Of a stretch of 64,000 nt of DNA, positions 23,839 through 31,489 are shown in pieces. The notes below the pieces were generated by a model. That model saw only the letters and a list, made by a program, of their open reading frames with translations, was not told the origin of the DNA and searched no databases. How positions within the stretch are numbered: the first letter of the stretch is position 1; each line of letters starts with the position of its first letter. Both the position numbers and the translations under genes were made by a program. The stretch spans positions 372,001-436,000 of the forward strand of contig JAJRPF010000048.1 of the NCBI GenBank assembly GCA_024280885.1. The letters are read 5' to 3'. Source of the stretch: Planctomycetota bacterium (GTDB lineage: Bacteria > Planctomycetota > JAJSAM01 > JAJVHW01).

Positions 23839-25067
23839 CCTCACCGCGCTCCGCTCGTCCCGCGCGAGAGGCATTCCTGCCGTTCTCGCCACCCAGTATC
23901 GGCGAAGCGGAGATCCAGGCGGTCGTGGATGCATTGCGTTCAGGTTGGATCACGACCGGGCCGCGCACTGCCCTATTCGAACGGCGCTTCGCGGAGTTCG
24001 TGGGGGCCGAGGATGCCGTCGGTCTCAACTCCTGCACAGCGGGACTGCAGACGGCGCTCGCGCTCTCTGGCATCGGTCCGGGCGACGCGGTGGTGACGAC
24101 TCCGATGACGTTCGCTGGCACCGCGAACGTCATCGAACACGTCGGCGCGAAGCCGATCTTCGCGGACGTGTCGCCTGATACGCTCAATCTCGATCCCGCG
24201 TGTGTGCACCGCGCGATTGAGAGTGCGCGGGCTCATGGCGATCGCGTACGCGCCATTCTGCCCGTGCACTACGCCGGGCATCCCTGCGATCTCGAGGCCC
24301 TCGACGCCGTCGCCGCAGAGCACGATCTCGTCGTGATCGAGGACGCCGCGCATGCTCTTCCCGCGCGGTATCAGGGACGCATGATCGGCGGCGGTGTCCC
24401 TGGCGATCCGCTCGCCCCACGCAATCGCGTGCTGACGTCGTTCTCGTTCTACGCCAACAAGAACCTCACGACCGGAGAGGGCGGCATGTTGACTGGACCG
24501 GCGGACGTGCTGGAACGGGCACGCGTCTACCGCAATCACGGGCTCGATCGCGATGCGTCGCAGCGTGGCGGCGCGCACGCGTCGTGGCGCTACGCCGTGC
24601 ACGCGCCCGGCTACAAATTCAACATGACCGACGTCGCCGCGGCGATGGGGCTTGCGCAACTCGACAAGTTGCCGGCGTTTCACGCGCGTCGCCAGGCGAC
24701 GGCTGCGCGCTACACCGCGGCGTTCGCTGATTGTGGCGCCGTGGAGACGCCGACGGAGCGCGCGGGAGTGAAACACGCGTGGCATCTCTACCCGTTGCGT
24801 CTGCACCTCGACCAACTGACGATCGATCGTGATCGGTTCATCGACGAACTCGCCGCACGGCAGATCGGGACCAGTGTTCACTTCATCCCCGTTCACCTGC
24901 ATCCCTGGTATCGCGACGAGCATGGTCTGCGAGTGGGAGATTTCCCGGCGGCGGAGCGCGCGTTCGAGCGCTTGATCTCGTTGCCGATCCACCCTGCGCT
25001 GACCGACGACGATGTCGCCGACGTGATCGCTGCCGTCCGCGCCGTGGCCGAGGCGTTTGCGCGATGA
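23835..25067 (+). CDS. DegT/DnrJ/EryC1-family PLP sugar aminotransferase
   Basis: A 410-residue aminotransferase of the family that transfers an amino group from glutamate to a keto-sugar nucleotide. The residues of the PLP site are visible: LNSCTAGLQTAL, TPMTFAGTANVIEHVGAKPIFADV, VIEDAAHALP (Asp for the pyridine nitrogen) and FSFYANKNLTTGEGGM (internal-aldimine Lys in NKN). The ATG 23835 overlaps the methyltransferase stop (ATGA). The next gene is a PglC-type transferase, and the pair recalls the bacillosamine/FucNAc4N-type pathways; the dehydratase is not in the operon, so the keto-sugar must come from elsewhere. Confidence 0.9.
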   Translation: MTSPRSARPAREAFLPFSPPSIGEAEIQAVVDALRSGWITTGPRTALFERRFAEFVGAEDAVGLNSCTAGLQTALALSGIGPGDAVVTTPMTFAGTANVIEHVGAKPIFADVSPDTLNLDPACVHRAIESARAHGDRVRAILPVHYAGHPCDLEALDAVAAEHDLVVIEDAAHALPARYQGRMIGGGVPGDPLAPRNRVLTSFSFYANKNLTTGEGGMLTGPADVLERARVYRNHGLDRDASQRGGAHASWRYAVHAPGYKFNMTDVAAAMGLAQLDKLPAFHARRQATAARYTAAFADCGAVETPTERAGVKHAWHLYPLRLHLDQLTIDRDRFIDELAARQIGTSVHFIPVHLHPWYRDEHGLRVGDFPAAERAFERLISLPIHPALTDDDVADVIAAVRAVAEAFAR

Positions 25068-25675
25068 TCTCGCGCACCATCGACATCCTAGTGGCACTCT
25101 CCGCGTTCGTGCTGACGGCACCGCTCGCTGGATTGGCCGCGATTGCGATCACCGTGGAGTCGCGCGGCGGCGCGCTCTTTCGCGCGCGGCGAATGGGTCG
25201 CAATGGTCGTCCGTTCACGATGCTCAAGTTGCGGTCGATGGTCGCAGAGACCGGCCCGCGCATCACCGCGCAGGACGACGCTCGCGTGACGCGCGTCGGG
25301 CGCATTCTCCGACGTGTGCACCTGGATGAGTGGCCGCAACTCTGGAACGTCTTGCGCGGCGATATGAGTCTTGTGGGACCGCGCCCGGAGGACCCGTCGC
25401 TCGTCGATCTCGCCGACCCTCGCTGGCAGCGCGTGCTCTCGGTGCGGCCCGGGATCACAGGCCCGACGCAACTTGTTTTCGCAGCGTGCGAGGGCGCGCT
25501 TCTACGGGGTGACGGGTCGCAGGCGTCCACGGTCGAGATCGAGACCCGCTACCGCCGCGACGTGCTTCCGGAGAAGCTCGCCAGCGATCTCGGCTACGTC
25601 GATCGGCGCTCGCTTGCGACCGATCTGGCCGTGCTCGCGCGAACACTTGCGCTTCCGTTCCGGGGCGCGGCGTGA
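25064..25675 (+). CDS. Phosphoglycosyl transferase (undecaprenyl-phosphate sugar-1-phosphate transferase)
   Basis: A 203-residue protein of the monotopic PglC/WcaJ family that moves a sugar-1-phosphate from a nucleotide sugar to undecaprenyl phosphate, the first membrane step of glycan assembly. The re-entrant helix is RTIDILVALSAFVLTAPLAGLAAIAI. RRMGRNGRPFTMLKLRSM follows, and the catalytic Asp-Glu pair is in RVHLDEWPQLWNVLRGDMSLVGPRPED. ATG 25064 overlaps the aminotransferase stop. The compact length is typical of PglC rather than the longer WcaJ. Confidence 0.92.
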   Translation: MISRTIDILVALSAFVLTAPLAGLAAIAITVESRGGALFRARRMGRNGRPFTMLKLRSMVAETGPRITAQDDARVTRVGRILRRVHLDEWPQLWNVLRGDMSLVGPRPEDPSLVDLADPRWQRVLSVRPGITGPTQLVFAACEGALLRGDGSQASTVEIETRYRRDVLPEKLASDLGYVDRRSLATDLAVLARTLALPFRGAA

Positions 25676-26865
25676 CCGATCCCTGGCCCGGGATGAAGAT
25701 CGTCTCGCGCAGCGACGAACGCGTCGTGACGACCGGCGCGGATTGGCACTTCGATGGCGAGGACGCCGAGGCTTCGCAGCGGATCGGTGTCGAGCGTCCG
25801 CTCCTGCGATTGCGTGGGATCGGTTCTTGTGACACCGACGTTCGCGCCGATTCCGTGCTGGTCTTGCGTGCGCGCCGGGCCACCGAGATCCGCGTCGAGG
25901 TCCGCTTCGAGCCCGTGTATCGCGCGCGCCACCGCGGACGCTGGCTGGCTGCCGATGAACAGGGCGGCGTCGGCGTCTATCCGCTGCGTTCGCGGCTGGT
26001 GACGCGGACTTCGTCGTTGCGGCTCGATGCGGGCGACGAGGCGTGGATCGCGGCGTTCCCGCCCCGCGAGCGATCAGCGCACCGCGAGGCGCAGCGCATC
26101 GCGCACGAGGGGCGCCCGACGCCCTTTCCCGTCGGCGCGTATCCCGGTCGGGACGTGATCGCTGAGTCCGCGGCGCATTGCGATGTGTTCTGCCTCCATG
26201 CGTACTTCTGGAAGGCGTGTGATCCGACGGATCGTCCGCGCATCGGGCGCTACGCCGGGCGACGCTGCTCGTGGTGCACGCGGCACCACGAACCCGAGGA
26301 TCCCGTGCGTTTCCGAGAACTGCGCGCCGCGGTGCGCGAACACGGCATGGAGTTCGTCGTCTATCTTTCGCCCGAGCATACGCGCGCGCCGGACATCGCT
26401 GCCGAGATGGAACGCGTGGTGGGCGAGTACGACGTGGACGGGCTCTACCTCGATGGCGTCTCGCGAGACCTGCCGACGCTTCATCGCACCGTGTCCCGTG
26501 CCCGGAGCATCCTCGGCCCGCGGCGCATCCTCTATCTCAATGCCAGCGATCAGCCGTTCGGTTCGCCGCGCGTGTACGCACCCTTCGTGGACGCGTACTG
26601 CGACTTCGTTCTGCGCGGCGATGCCGGTCGGGGCGGGTTGTCGCGAGACACGTTTCTGCGCTACGCGGTCTCGGGCCGTAATCTCAGCAACGCCGTTGGC
26701 GTCTGGTGCCACTACGGCTCTGCCGGCCGCCCGGTGCTCCGCGAGCGGATGCCGGCTGCTGCCGATGTCCGCGCGGCGCGTGCCGCTGGCGCCACCGTCT
26801 GGCGCCGCAGCCAGGCCTGGCGTGAAGTCGGCGACGACCCAGCCGCCTTCGACGCGATCGATTGA
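25672..26865 (+). CDS. Glycoside-hydrolase-like TIM-barrel protein in the glycan operon
   Basis: A 397-residue protein without a signal peptide, starting at GTG 25672 overlapping the PglC stop. The N-terminal part (to about 130) is beta-rich. From about 155 it has a barrel-like series: CDVFCLHAYFWKAC, HGMEFVVYLSPEHT, YDVDGLYLDGVSRDLPTLHRT, RRILYLNASDQPFG and AYCDFVLRGDAGRG. The DGLYLDG strand end resembles the nucleophile-bearing strand of GH families related to alpha-galactosidases. A Cys-rich turn (RRCSWCTRHHE) is unusual. It may trim or transfer a sugar on the lipid-linked glycan; no family can be named with confidence. Confidence 0.75.
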   Translation: MTDPWPGMKIVSRSDERVVTTGADWHFDGEDAEASQRIGVERPLLRLRGIGSCDTDVRADSVLVLRARRATEIRVEVRFEPVYRARHRGRWLAADEQGGVGVYPLRSRLVTRTSSLRLDAGDEAWIAAFPPRERSAHREAQRIAHEGRPTPFPVGAYPGRDVIAESAAHCDVFCLHAYFWKACDPTDRPRIGRYAGRRCSWCTRHHEPEDPVRFRELRAAVREHGMEFVVYLSPEHTRAPDIAAEMERVVGEYDVDGLYLDGVSRDLPTLHRTVSRARSILGPRRILYLNASDQPFGSPRVYAPFVDAYCDFVLRGDAGRGGLSRDTFLRYAVSGRNLSNAVGVWCHYGSAGRPVLRERMPAAADVRAARAAGATVWRRSQAWREVGDDPAAFDAID

Positions 26866-26890
26866 GAGCGGCCCGACTCCGTATCGGCGA

Positions 26891-27193
26891 TCACATGATG
26901 ACTTCGAAGCCCTCGAAGTCCGGGTGCCCGAGATACGTTCCCTTCGGGGCGCGCGATTTCCCGTGTGCCTGCTTGAATGCGTCGGACTCGGTCCATGCGA
27001 CGAACGACGCCCTGTCGTCCCAGACGACATGCGAGGCGAAGAGCGTGCACTCGTCGGTCGTCGCGCCGCGCAGCAGGTGAAACTCGCGAAAACCGGCGAC
27101 GCCCGAGAGTCGCGAATCCCGCTCGCGCCAGATCTGTTCGAAGACTTCTTCGTGGCCCGGCGTGATCCGGAATCGGTTCATGGCGATGAACAT
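26891..27193 (-). CDS. Antibiotic-biosynthesis-monooxygenase-fold protein, HmoA/IsdG-like
   Basis: A 100-residue ferredoxin-like (ABM) protein. The three residues used for haem degradation by IsdG and HmoA can be placed: Asn in MNRFRI, Trp in FVAWTESDAFKQAH and His at the end of that stretch. The segment GHEEVFEQIWRERDSRLSGVAGFREFHLLRG is characteristic. It may therefore release iron from haem, but close relatives with other roles exist. The ATG is at 27193; longer upstream frames are low-complexity. The VOC gene ends 67 bases upstream on the same strand. Confidence 0.8.
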   Translation of the reverse strand: MFIAMNRFRITPGHEEVFEQIWRERDSRLSGVAGFREFHLLRGATTDECTLFASHVVWDDRASFVAWTESDAFKQAHGKSRAPKGTYLGHPDFEGFEVIM

Positions 27194-27260
27194 CGTCGGC
27201 GTTCTCCTGGTGTACGTGTGGGTTCGTCGTTCGTGTGGTGCCTGGGACCTCCGGACGCGC

Positions 27261-27626
27261 TCAGGACCGGCACCAGATGCCCATCTTGTTGCCGCAGGGA
27301 TCGCGGAAGTACGCGCAGGAACCGTGATCGCCACTGATCTCCGTCTTCGGCGTGAGCCCCTTGCCGCCAGCGTCCTCGATCTTCGTCAACGCCGCGTGGA
27401 TGTCATCGACCGCGAGGATGAGGACGGTGCCGCCGTCTGCGACGGGCAGAGACGGATCGAAGCCGCCCCCGCCGTCGCCCGCGCTGAAGAGCACGTACTC
27501 ATCACCCATCGGCGTGAACTCCCAACCGAAGACCGCGCCGTAGAACGTCTGCATTTTCTCCAGATCCGGTGCGGGGATCTCCAGGTGACAGACTGATCCT
27601 AGCTTCACACTCTTCTCGTCACTCAT
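27261..27626 (-). CDS. VOC (glyoxalase/bleomycin-resistance-fold) protein
   Basis: A 121-residue protein made of paired beta-alpha-beta-beta-beta units. It begins GSVCHLEIPAPDLEKMQTFYGAVFGWEFTPMG (a metal-ligand His can be read in CHLEI) and ends with HGSCAYFRDPCGNKMGIW, the usual VOC C-terminal motif. Such proteins bind metals and small substrates; the substrate here is unknown. ATG 27626 has GGAGG upstream on its strand. The HmoA-like gene follows. Confidence 0.85.
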   Translation of the reverse strand: MSDEKSVKLGSVCHLEIPAPDLEKMQTFYGAVFGWEFTPMGDEYVLFSAGDGGGGFDPSLPVADGGTVLILAVDDIHAALTKIEDAGGKGLTPKTEISGDHGSCAYFRDPCGNKMGIWCRS

Positions 27627-27748
27627 GGCAGCCTCCGTGTCGGAGTTCTCGTTCTCGGAACGCGGTCGTTGTGCAGAGCGACGCCCACGACTCGCGATCC
27701 CGCCTACGATAGTGGCGAGAGACGGTCCTGTCGGGAGGAAACCACCAA

Positions 27749-30091
27749 GTGAACCGAGGCGTCCAGGGATTGCTCCCGCTGCTCGCTCTTGCCGTCGGCT
27801 TCCTGGCCGGAGCCGGATTTGGTGTCGTCGTGCTCTCCGACGCAGGCGTCGAGCCGGCCGCAGAGTCGGATGCTTCGCTTCGCACGCGGAAGGACGCTCC
27901 GACGCCCGACTCCCCCCGCGATGTCGCGCGAAATGCGGGTGTTGAGCCACGCTCCGGTTCGCGCCGCCGCGGGGTCTCCAGCGAGAGTGTGATGCTCGAG
28001 AACGCGATGCGCGGCACCGTGGACGTCCCGACTGGCGGGAGCGGCGTCATCACGGGCGCGGTTCTCGACGAGCTCGGAAAACCCGTCGCCGGGGTCGTCG
28101 TGAGGGCGCGTACGAGCCTCGGGTCGGTTCGCAAGGGTTCAAAGCCGGGCGAGGATGACAAGGGTGAGGTCGAAGAGATGGAGATCGGAGTCGGCGCCAA
28201 GGCCAGCGACCCTGCGACGGCGACGCTGGAGGACCGTATTCGCTCGGTCGTACAGGCGTTTCGCTTCGAGGAGGCGACCAGCCGCACCGCGACCTCCGGC
28301 GCCGATGGGATGTACCGCCTTGAGGGCCTCATCGACGCCGAGTACACGCTTGCGCCGAAGAAGGCCGGGTTCTCCTTCCGGACGGCCGCCGGCGCGAATT
28401 TGAAGGCCGCCCCGGGCGACATTCGCGACTTCATTGCGTCGCCGGTCGTGGCGGTCGTTCTCGTGCCGCGCTTGCCAGATGGAACGACGGCGACCAAGGC
28501 GCACCTCTCGTACCTGGCGTTCGCGACCAACGCGACGACCTCCAAATTATGGTCGCTGCGAGACGGCCCTCTGGAACTGCCCCCCGGCGACTACGAATTC
28601 ACGGTGACAGCCGGCGACGGCAATCGCTATCGCTCCGCTGCGACGCGGATCGAGGTCGTCGCCGGTGCCGAGACAACCGCGGAGATCGCGCTCGAGACTC
28701 GCCCGGGCGTCGCCGGCACGGTGCACTTCGGTGGGGAGCAACCCTCGACCGTGGGCGTTGCGGCGCTGCGACTGGACGACGGGGGAGATCCCGATCCCGC
28801 GCGGTTGATCTCGTCGCCGAGTATCCACTGGCCGGAGGCGCCATTCGAGTTCGCCGTGCTCGATCTGCCGCCGGGTTCCTATCTGCTCGGCGCCGTGCTC
28901 CGGAACGGTCGCGTGCTCGAGAGCCGTATGGTTGAGGTCGGCGATGGTCTCCTCGAAGAGGACTTCACCATCGGCGATGTGGACGTGCGTGACTACACGG
29001 TCGTCCGTGTGCGGGGCCCCGACGGGCAGCCGGTACGCGATGCGACGTTCTCTGTCGGGTTCACGGCCGACAACGTCTCATTCGAGGGACAGCTCACCGT
29101 TGCACGTCAGGCCGACGGCTCGTATCACGTTCCGCACACCGTCCCGGGTTCCCCGCGAACCGGCTATAATGGCTGGTCGAGTTCCGGGAACGTCGCCGCC
29201 TTGTCGTCGCCCGACGGAACCACGTTCTTCCTCCGTCTGACCTCTGCCCGCTTCGGGCAAAAGCGCGTCGAGTTCGACCCACTCGCACAGCGCGAACTCG
29301 ATGTCGCCTTCGGGGAGCCCGCATTCGCGCTGGTGACCGTCGCTGGCTACGCCAACAGCCAGTGGCGCGGTCGCGTGCAGATCTCGATTGCGCCCGCTGC
29401 CGACGCGAACGGTTCCGGCGGCTCATCTCAAGGCCCCGTGCAGCAAAAGAGCATGACCCCGCAGGGTGTCGCGCGCGTCGGCCCCGCCGAGCCGGGCCGG
29501 TACTGGGCCGTGCTGATGATCATCACGCAGGAGAACGGGACTCGTGAGGTCATGCGGCAGGAGGTCTCACTTGGGATCGGCGAGACGTCTCTGACCATGT
29601 CGATCCCGCCCCTGCACGGGCTGGTGATGGAGTGCCAGGGGAATGCGCTCGATCTGGACCTACACCGCGATCCCGGAGTCGGCCAGGTGACCGATTTCCT
29701 CGACGAAGGCGTGCGCGACGGCATGTTGACGCGCTTCACGGCTCTTCCGGTTGGTCGCTATCGCGTGCGTGCCTACGGCGACGGGAGCGTGGGCGAGATG
29801 CTGGTGGATGTCCCGGCGGGCGGGACGATCGTATTCCGCCCGACGGCGTACAACAGCCTTCGCGTCGATACGGTGCCGAAGGCCGCCGAGGGCGTGCTGC
29901 GCCAGGGGGATCTCATCGTCCGGATTGGCGACACGGCGCTGGAGGGCGGCGTCGGGTTCCAGTCCGTGCTTGGGCTCGCGCGCATGCAGGAGACCGCGCA
30001 ACTGACGATCCGACGCGGCGGCGGGGAGATGGAGGTCACCGTGCCGACGGAGGGCCTCGATTACGGACCGCTCGTCAACTGGATGCGCTAA
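27749..30091 (+). CDS. Secreted multidomain protein with carboxypeptidase-regulatory-like and PDZ domains
   Basis: A 780-residue protein with an N-terminal signal anchor (GLLPLLALAVGFLAGAGFGVVVL). After a charged linker come several Ig-like modules of the carboxypeptidase-regulatory kind, seen as ITGAVLDELGKPVAGVVVRA with the SGADGMYRLEGLIDAEYTL turn, and later VRVRGPDGQPVRDATF. The C-terminus is PDZ-like (EGVLRQGDLIVRIGDTALEGG, AQLTIRRGGGEMEVTV). Large proteins of this layout are common in Planctomycetota. It starts at GTG 27749 with GGAGG at 27735-27739. It probably stays in or on the envelope; function unknown. Confidence 0.85.
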   Translation: MNRGVQGLLPLLALAVGFLAGAGFGVVVLSDAGVEPAAESDASLRTRKDAPTPDSPRDVARNAGVEPRSGSRRRGVSSESVMLENAMRGTVDVPTGGSGVITGAVLDELGKPVAGVVVRARTSLGSVRKGSKPGEDDKGEVEEMEIGVGAKASDPATATLEDRIRSVVQAFRFEEATSRTATSGADGMYRLEGLIDAEYTLAPKKAGFSFRTAAGANLKAAPGDIRDFIASPVVAVVLVPRLPDGTTATKAHLSYLAFATNATTSKLWSLRDGPLELPPGDYEFTVTAGDGNRYRSAATRIEVVAGAETTAEIALETRPGVAGTVHFGGEQPSTVGVAALRLDDGGDPDPARLISSPSIHWPEAPFEFAVLDLPPGSYLLGAVLRNGRVLESRMVEVGDGLLEEDFTIGDVDVRDYTVVRVRGPDGQPVRDATFSVGFTADNVSFEGQLTVARQADGSYHVPHTVPGSPRTGYNGWSSSGNVAALSSPDGTTFFLRLTSARFGQKRVEFDPLAQRELDVAFGEPAFALVTVAGYANSQWRGRVQISIAPAADANGSGGSSQGPVQQKSMTPQGVARVGPAEPGRYWAVLMIITQENGTREVMRQEVSLGIGETSLTMSIPPLHGLVMECQGNALDLDLHRDPGVGQVTDFLDEGVRDGMLTRFTALPVGRYRVRAYGDGSVGEMLVDVPAGGTIVFRPTAYNSLRVDTVPKAAEGVLRQGDLIVRIGDTALEGGVGFQSVLGLARMQETAQLTIRRGGGEMEVTVPTEGLDYGPLVNWMR

Positions 30092-30106
30092 CCGGTACCA
30101 CGAGCG

Positions 30107-30322
30107 TCACTCGCTGTATTCGTCGGGCAGCCCGATCCAGAGGCAGATGTAGACCAGGATGCCCGGGAACGCGGCCGAGGCCAGCGAGACCACCACGAAG
30201 ATCAGTCGCGCCAGCCAGGGTTCGATCCCGAGCCACTGCGCGATCCCGCCGCAGACGCCGCCGATCCAGCGGGCATCGGGAGAGCGTCGGAGAGGGGTAC
30301 TGGAACGTCGCGCGAAGACCAT
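30107..30322 (-). CDS. PspC-domain membrane protein
   Basis: A 71-residue protein. After a basic start (MVFARRSSTPLRRS) it contains the whole PspC domain: DARWIGGVCGGIAQWLGIEPWLARLIFVVVSLASAAFPGILVYICLWIGLPDEY, with one hairpin of hydrophobic segments. PspC proteins sense or buffer envelope stress, usually with PspA, which is not nearby. ATG 30322 is chosen because the longer frame begins with unrelated residues. It is convergent with the PDZ gene. Confidence 0.85.
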   Translation of the reverse strand: MVFARRSSTPLRRSPDARWIGGVCGGIAQWLGIEPWLARLIFVVVSLASAAFPGILVYICLWIGLPDEYSE

Positions 30323-30359
30323 GCGAGGCTGAACCGGGTTGGATGATGTGGGTTCACGC

Positions 30360-30399
30360 GATACGGAGATACGGAGATACGGCGTTACGGCGTTACGGA
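30360..30399. repeat. Five tandem 8-bp units
   Basis: GATACGGA, GATACGGA, GATACGGC, GTTACGGC and GTTACGGA follow each other without gaps and run into the left arm of the palindrome at 30394-30489. Copy number of such short units can change by slippage. It is non-coding, between the PspC start and the AbrB stop. Confidence 0.75.
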
Positions 30400-30489
30400 G
30401 CCAGGACAACTTCGGCAGAGTTCGGAGGTTGGCATTCGCCGTGTCGATGCCCGTGCTCCGAACTCTGCCGAAGTTGTCCTGGCTCCGTA
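30394..30489 (-). terminator. 33-bp-arm palindrome behind the AbrB-like gene
   Basis: The arms 30394-30426 and 30457-30489 are perfect inverted copies (33 bases, TACGGAGCCAGGACAACTTC and onward) around a 30-base loop. The outer end is 4 bases from the stop codon of the gene at 30494-30718, the same position as the palindrome behind gdhA. Its motif GAACTCTGCCGAA also occurs near 9840. No U-tract is seen. Confidence 0.75.
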
Positions 30490-30493
30490 TCGC

Positions 30494-30718
30494 TCATTCC
30501 CCCAACTCACGCAGCGCATTGCGGTACTTCCGGCGGGTCGCCTGGAACGCGGCGAGAGCATTCGCGAAGTCCGCGTCGTAGGGGGTGATGCGGAAGCCGT
30601 CGGCGTCCTCCGTCAGCACGAGTTCGTCGCCCTCGGCTACGCGCATCGATGCCAAGACTTCCTTCGGGAGCGTGAGGCCGACCGAGTCTCCGACGCGACG
30701 TAGTTTGCTGACGTGCAT
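30494..30718 (-). CDS. SpoVT-AbrB-domain protein, orphan antitoxin type
   Basis: A 74-residue swapped-hairpin DNA-binding protein: KLRRVGDSVGLTLPKEVLASMRVAEGDELVLTEDADGFRITPYD. The C-terminal tail FANALAAFQATRRKYRNALRELGE is typical of antitoxins encoded directly before a Doc/Fic-type toxin. No toxin frame follows; a palindrome begins 4 bases after the stop. ATG 30718 has AGGAGC upstream. It may be a solitary regulator or the remnant of a toxin-antitoxin pair. Confidence 0.85.
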   Translation of the reverse strand: MHVSKLRRVGDSVGLTLPKEVLASMRVAEGDELVLTEDADGFRITPYDADFANALAAFQATRRKYRNALRELGE

Positions 30719-30811
30719 GGCTAGCTCCTGGAAGAGAGACGTGACTGCTCATGATGTAACGTGCTGCTCTTCCGCGCAAGTCGGGGGCTACTTGCCCCGG
30801 GCGGTCTCCGC

Positions 30812-31489
30812 CTACTCCGAGCGGAGGAAGAGCATCTTCCGCAACTCCGGGTGCGGCGAGTCCGGGCCGACGATGATCGGTTCGTCCGGCGCGAGACCAA
30901 GGGCCTCGCGGTCCCTGAACTGCACCGCTCCGTCGGCGAAGAGCACGTTGATCCCGTCGCGATGATGGGGCGTTCGCCCGTCGAGGCCCTGGCGGTCGCA
31001 CATGATCCACTCGGCTCTGGTTGCTTCGGGATCCAGAGGGAAGCGGGCGAAGTCCCGCACGGCGTACGAGAACATGCGTCCGAGCGCGGCGGTGTCGTTC
31101 ACGTCAACTGTGTCGTACGCGGCGGAGTCGGAAGCGGACTCGGGCACGTTCACGTTCGGGTCGCCCGGGCACGTCAGGGTCTCTTCGCGTCCGTGCTGGA
31201 TGAAGAGGCGTCGGCGGTACGCGATGAGCAGCGGCACGCCTCCGGACTCCGGGTAGGCGTTGTGGTCCATCGTCTCTGACGTGAACACGCCGCCGAGTTG
31301 GCGGAGGTGGTTGCTGCACGTCGCTGAGTACTGATTCCCGCGGAGCGCATGAAACATGCGGACGCCACCGATGACCGCGAAGATGCTGGCAACAGCGCAT
31401 GCAGCGAGCGTGAGCACCACGACGGTGCGCCGGAGAGGGCACTTCCCGGCGCCTCGCCTGTGCGCCGACGAAGGAGACAGGTCGTTCAC
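30812..31489 (-). CDS. Prepilin-like protein with H-X9-DG signature
   Basis: A 225-residue protein with an uncleaved N-terminal helix (RTVVVLTLAACAVASIFAVIGGV). It has the Cys-containing segment SATCSNHLRQLGGVF, seen in DUF1559-type pseudopilins of planctomycetes. Near the C-terminus, HRDGINVLFADGAVQF fits His, nine residues, Asp-Gly. Such proteins occur in very high copy number in Planctomycetota; their role is unknown. The canonical prepilin peptidase motif is not obvious. GTG 31489 directly follows the acs stop codon, so co-translation is likely. Confidence 0.85.
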   Translation of the reverse strand: MNDLSPSSAHRRGAGKCPLRRTVVVLTLAACAVASIFAVIGGVRMFHALRGNQYSATCSNHLRQLGGVFTSETMDHNAYPESGGVPLLIAYRRRLFIQHGREETLTCPGDPNVNVPESASDSAAYDTVDVNDTAALGRMFSYAVRDFARFPLDPEATRAEWIMCDRQGLDGRTPHHRDGINVLFADGAVQFRDREALGLAPDEPIIVGPDSPHPELRKMLFLRSE

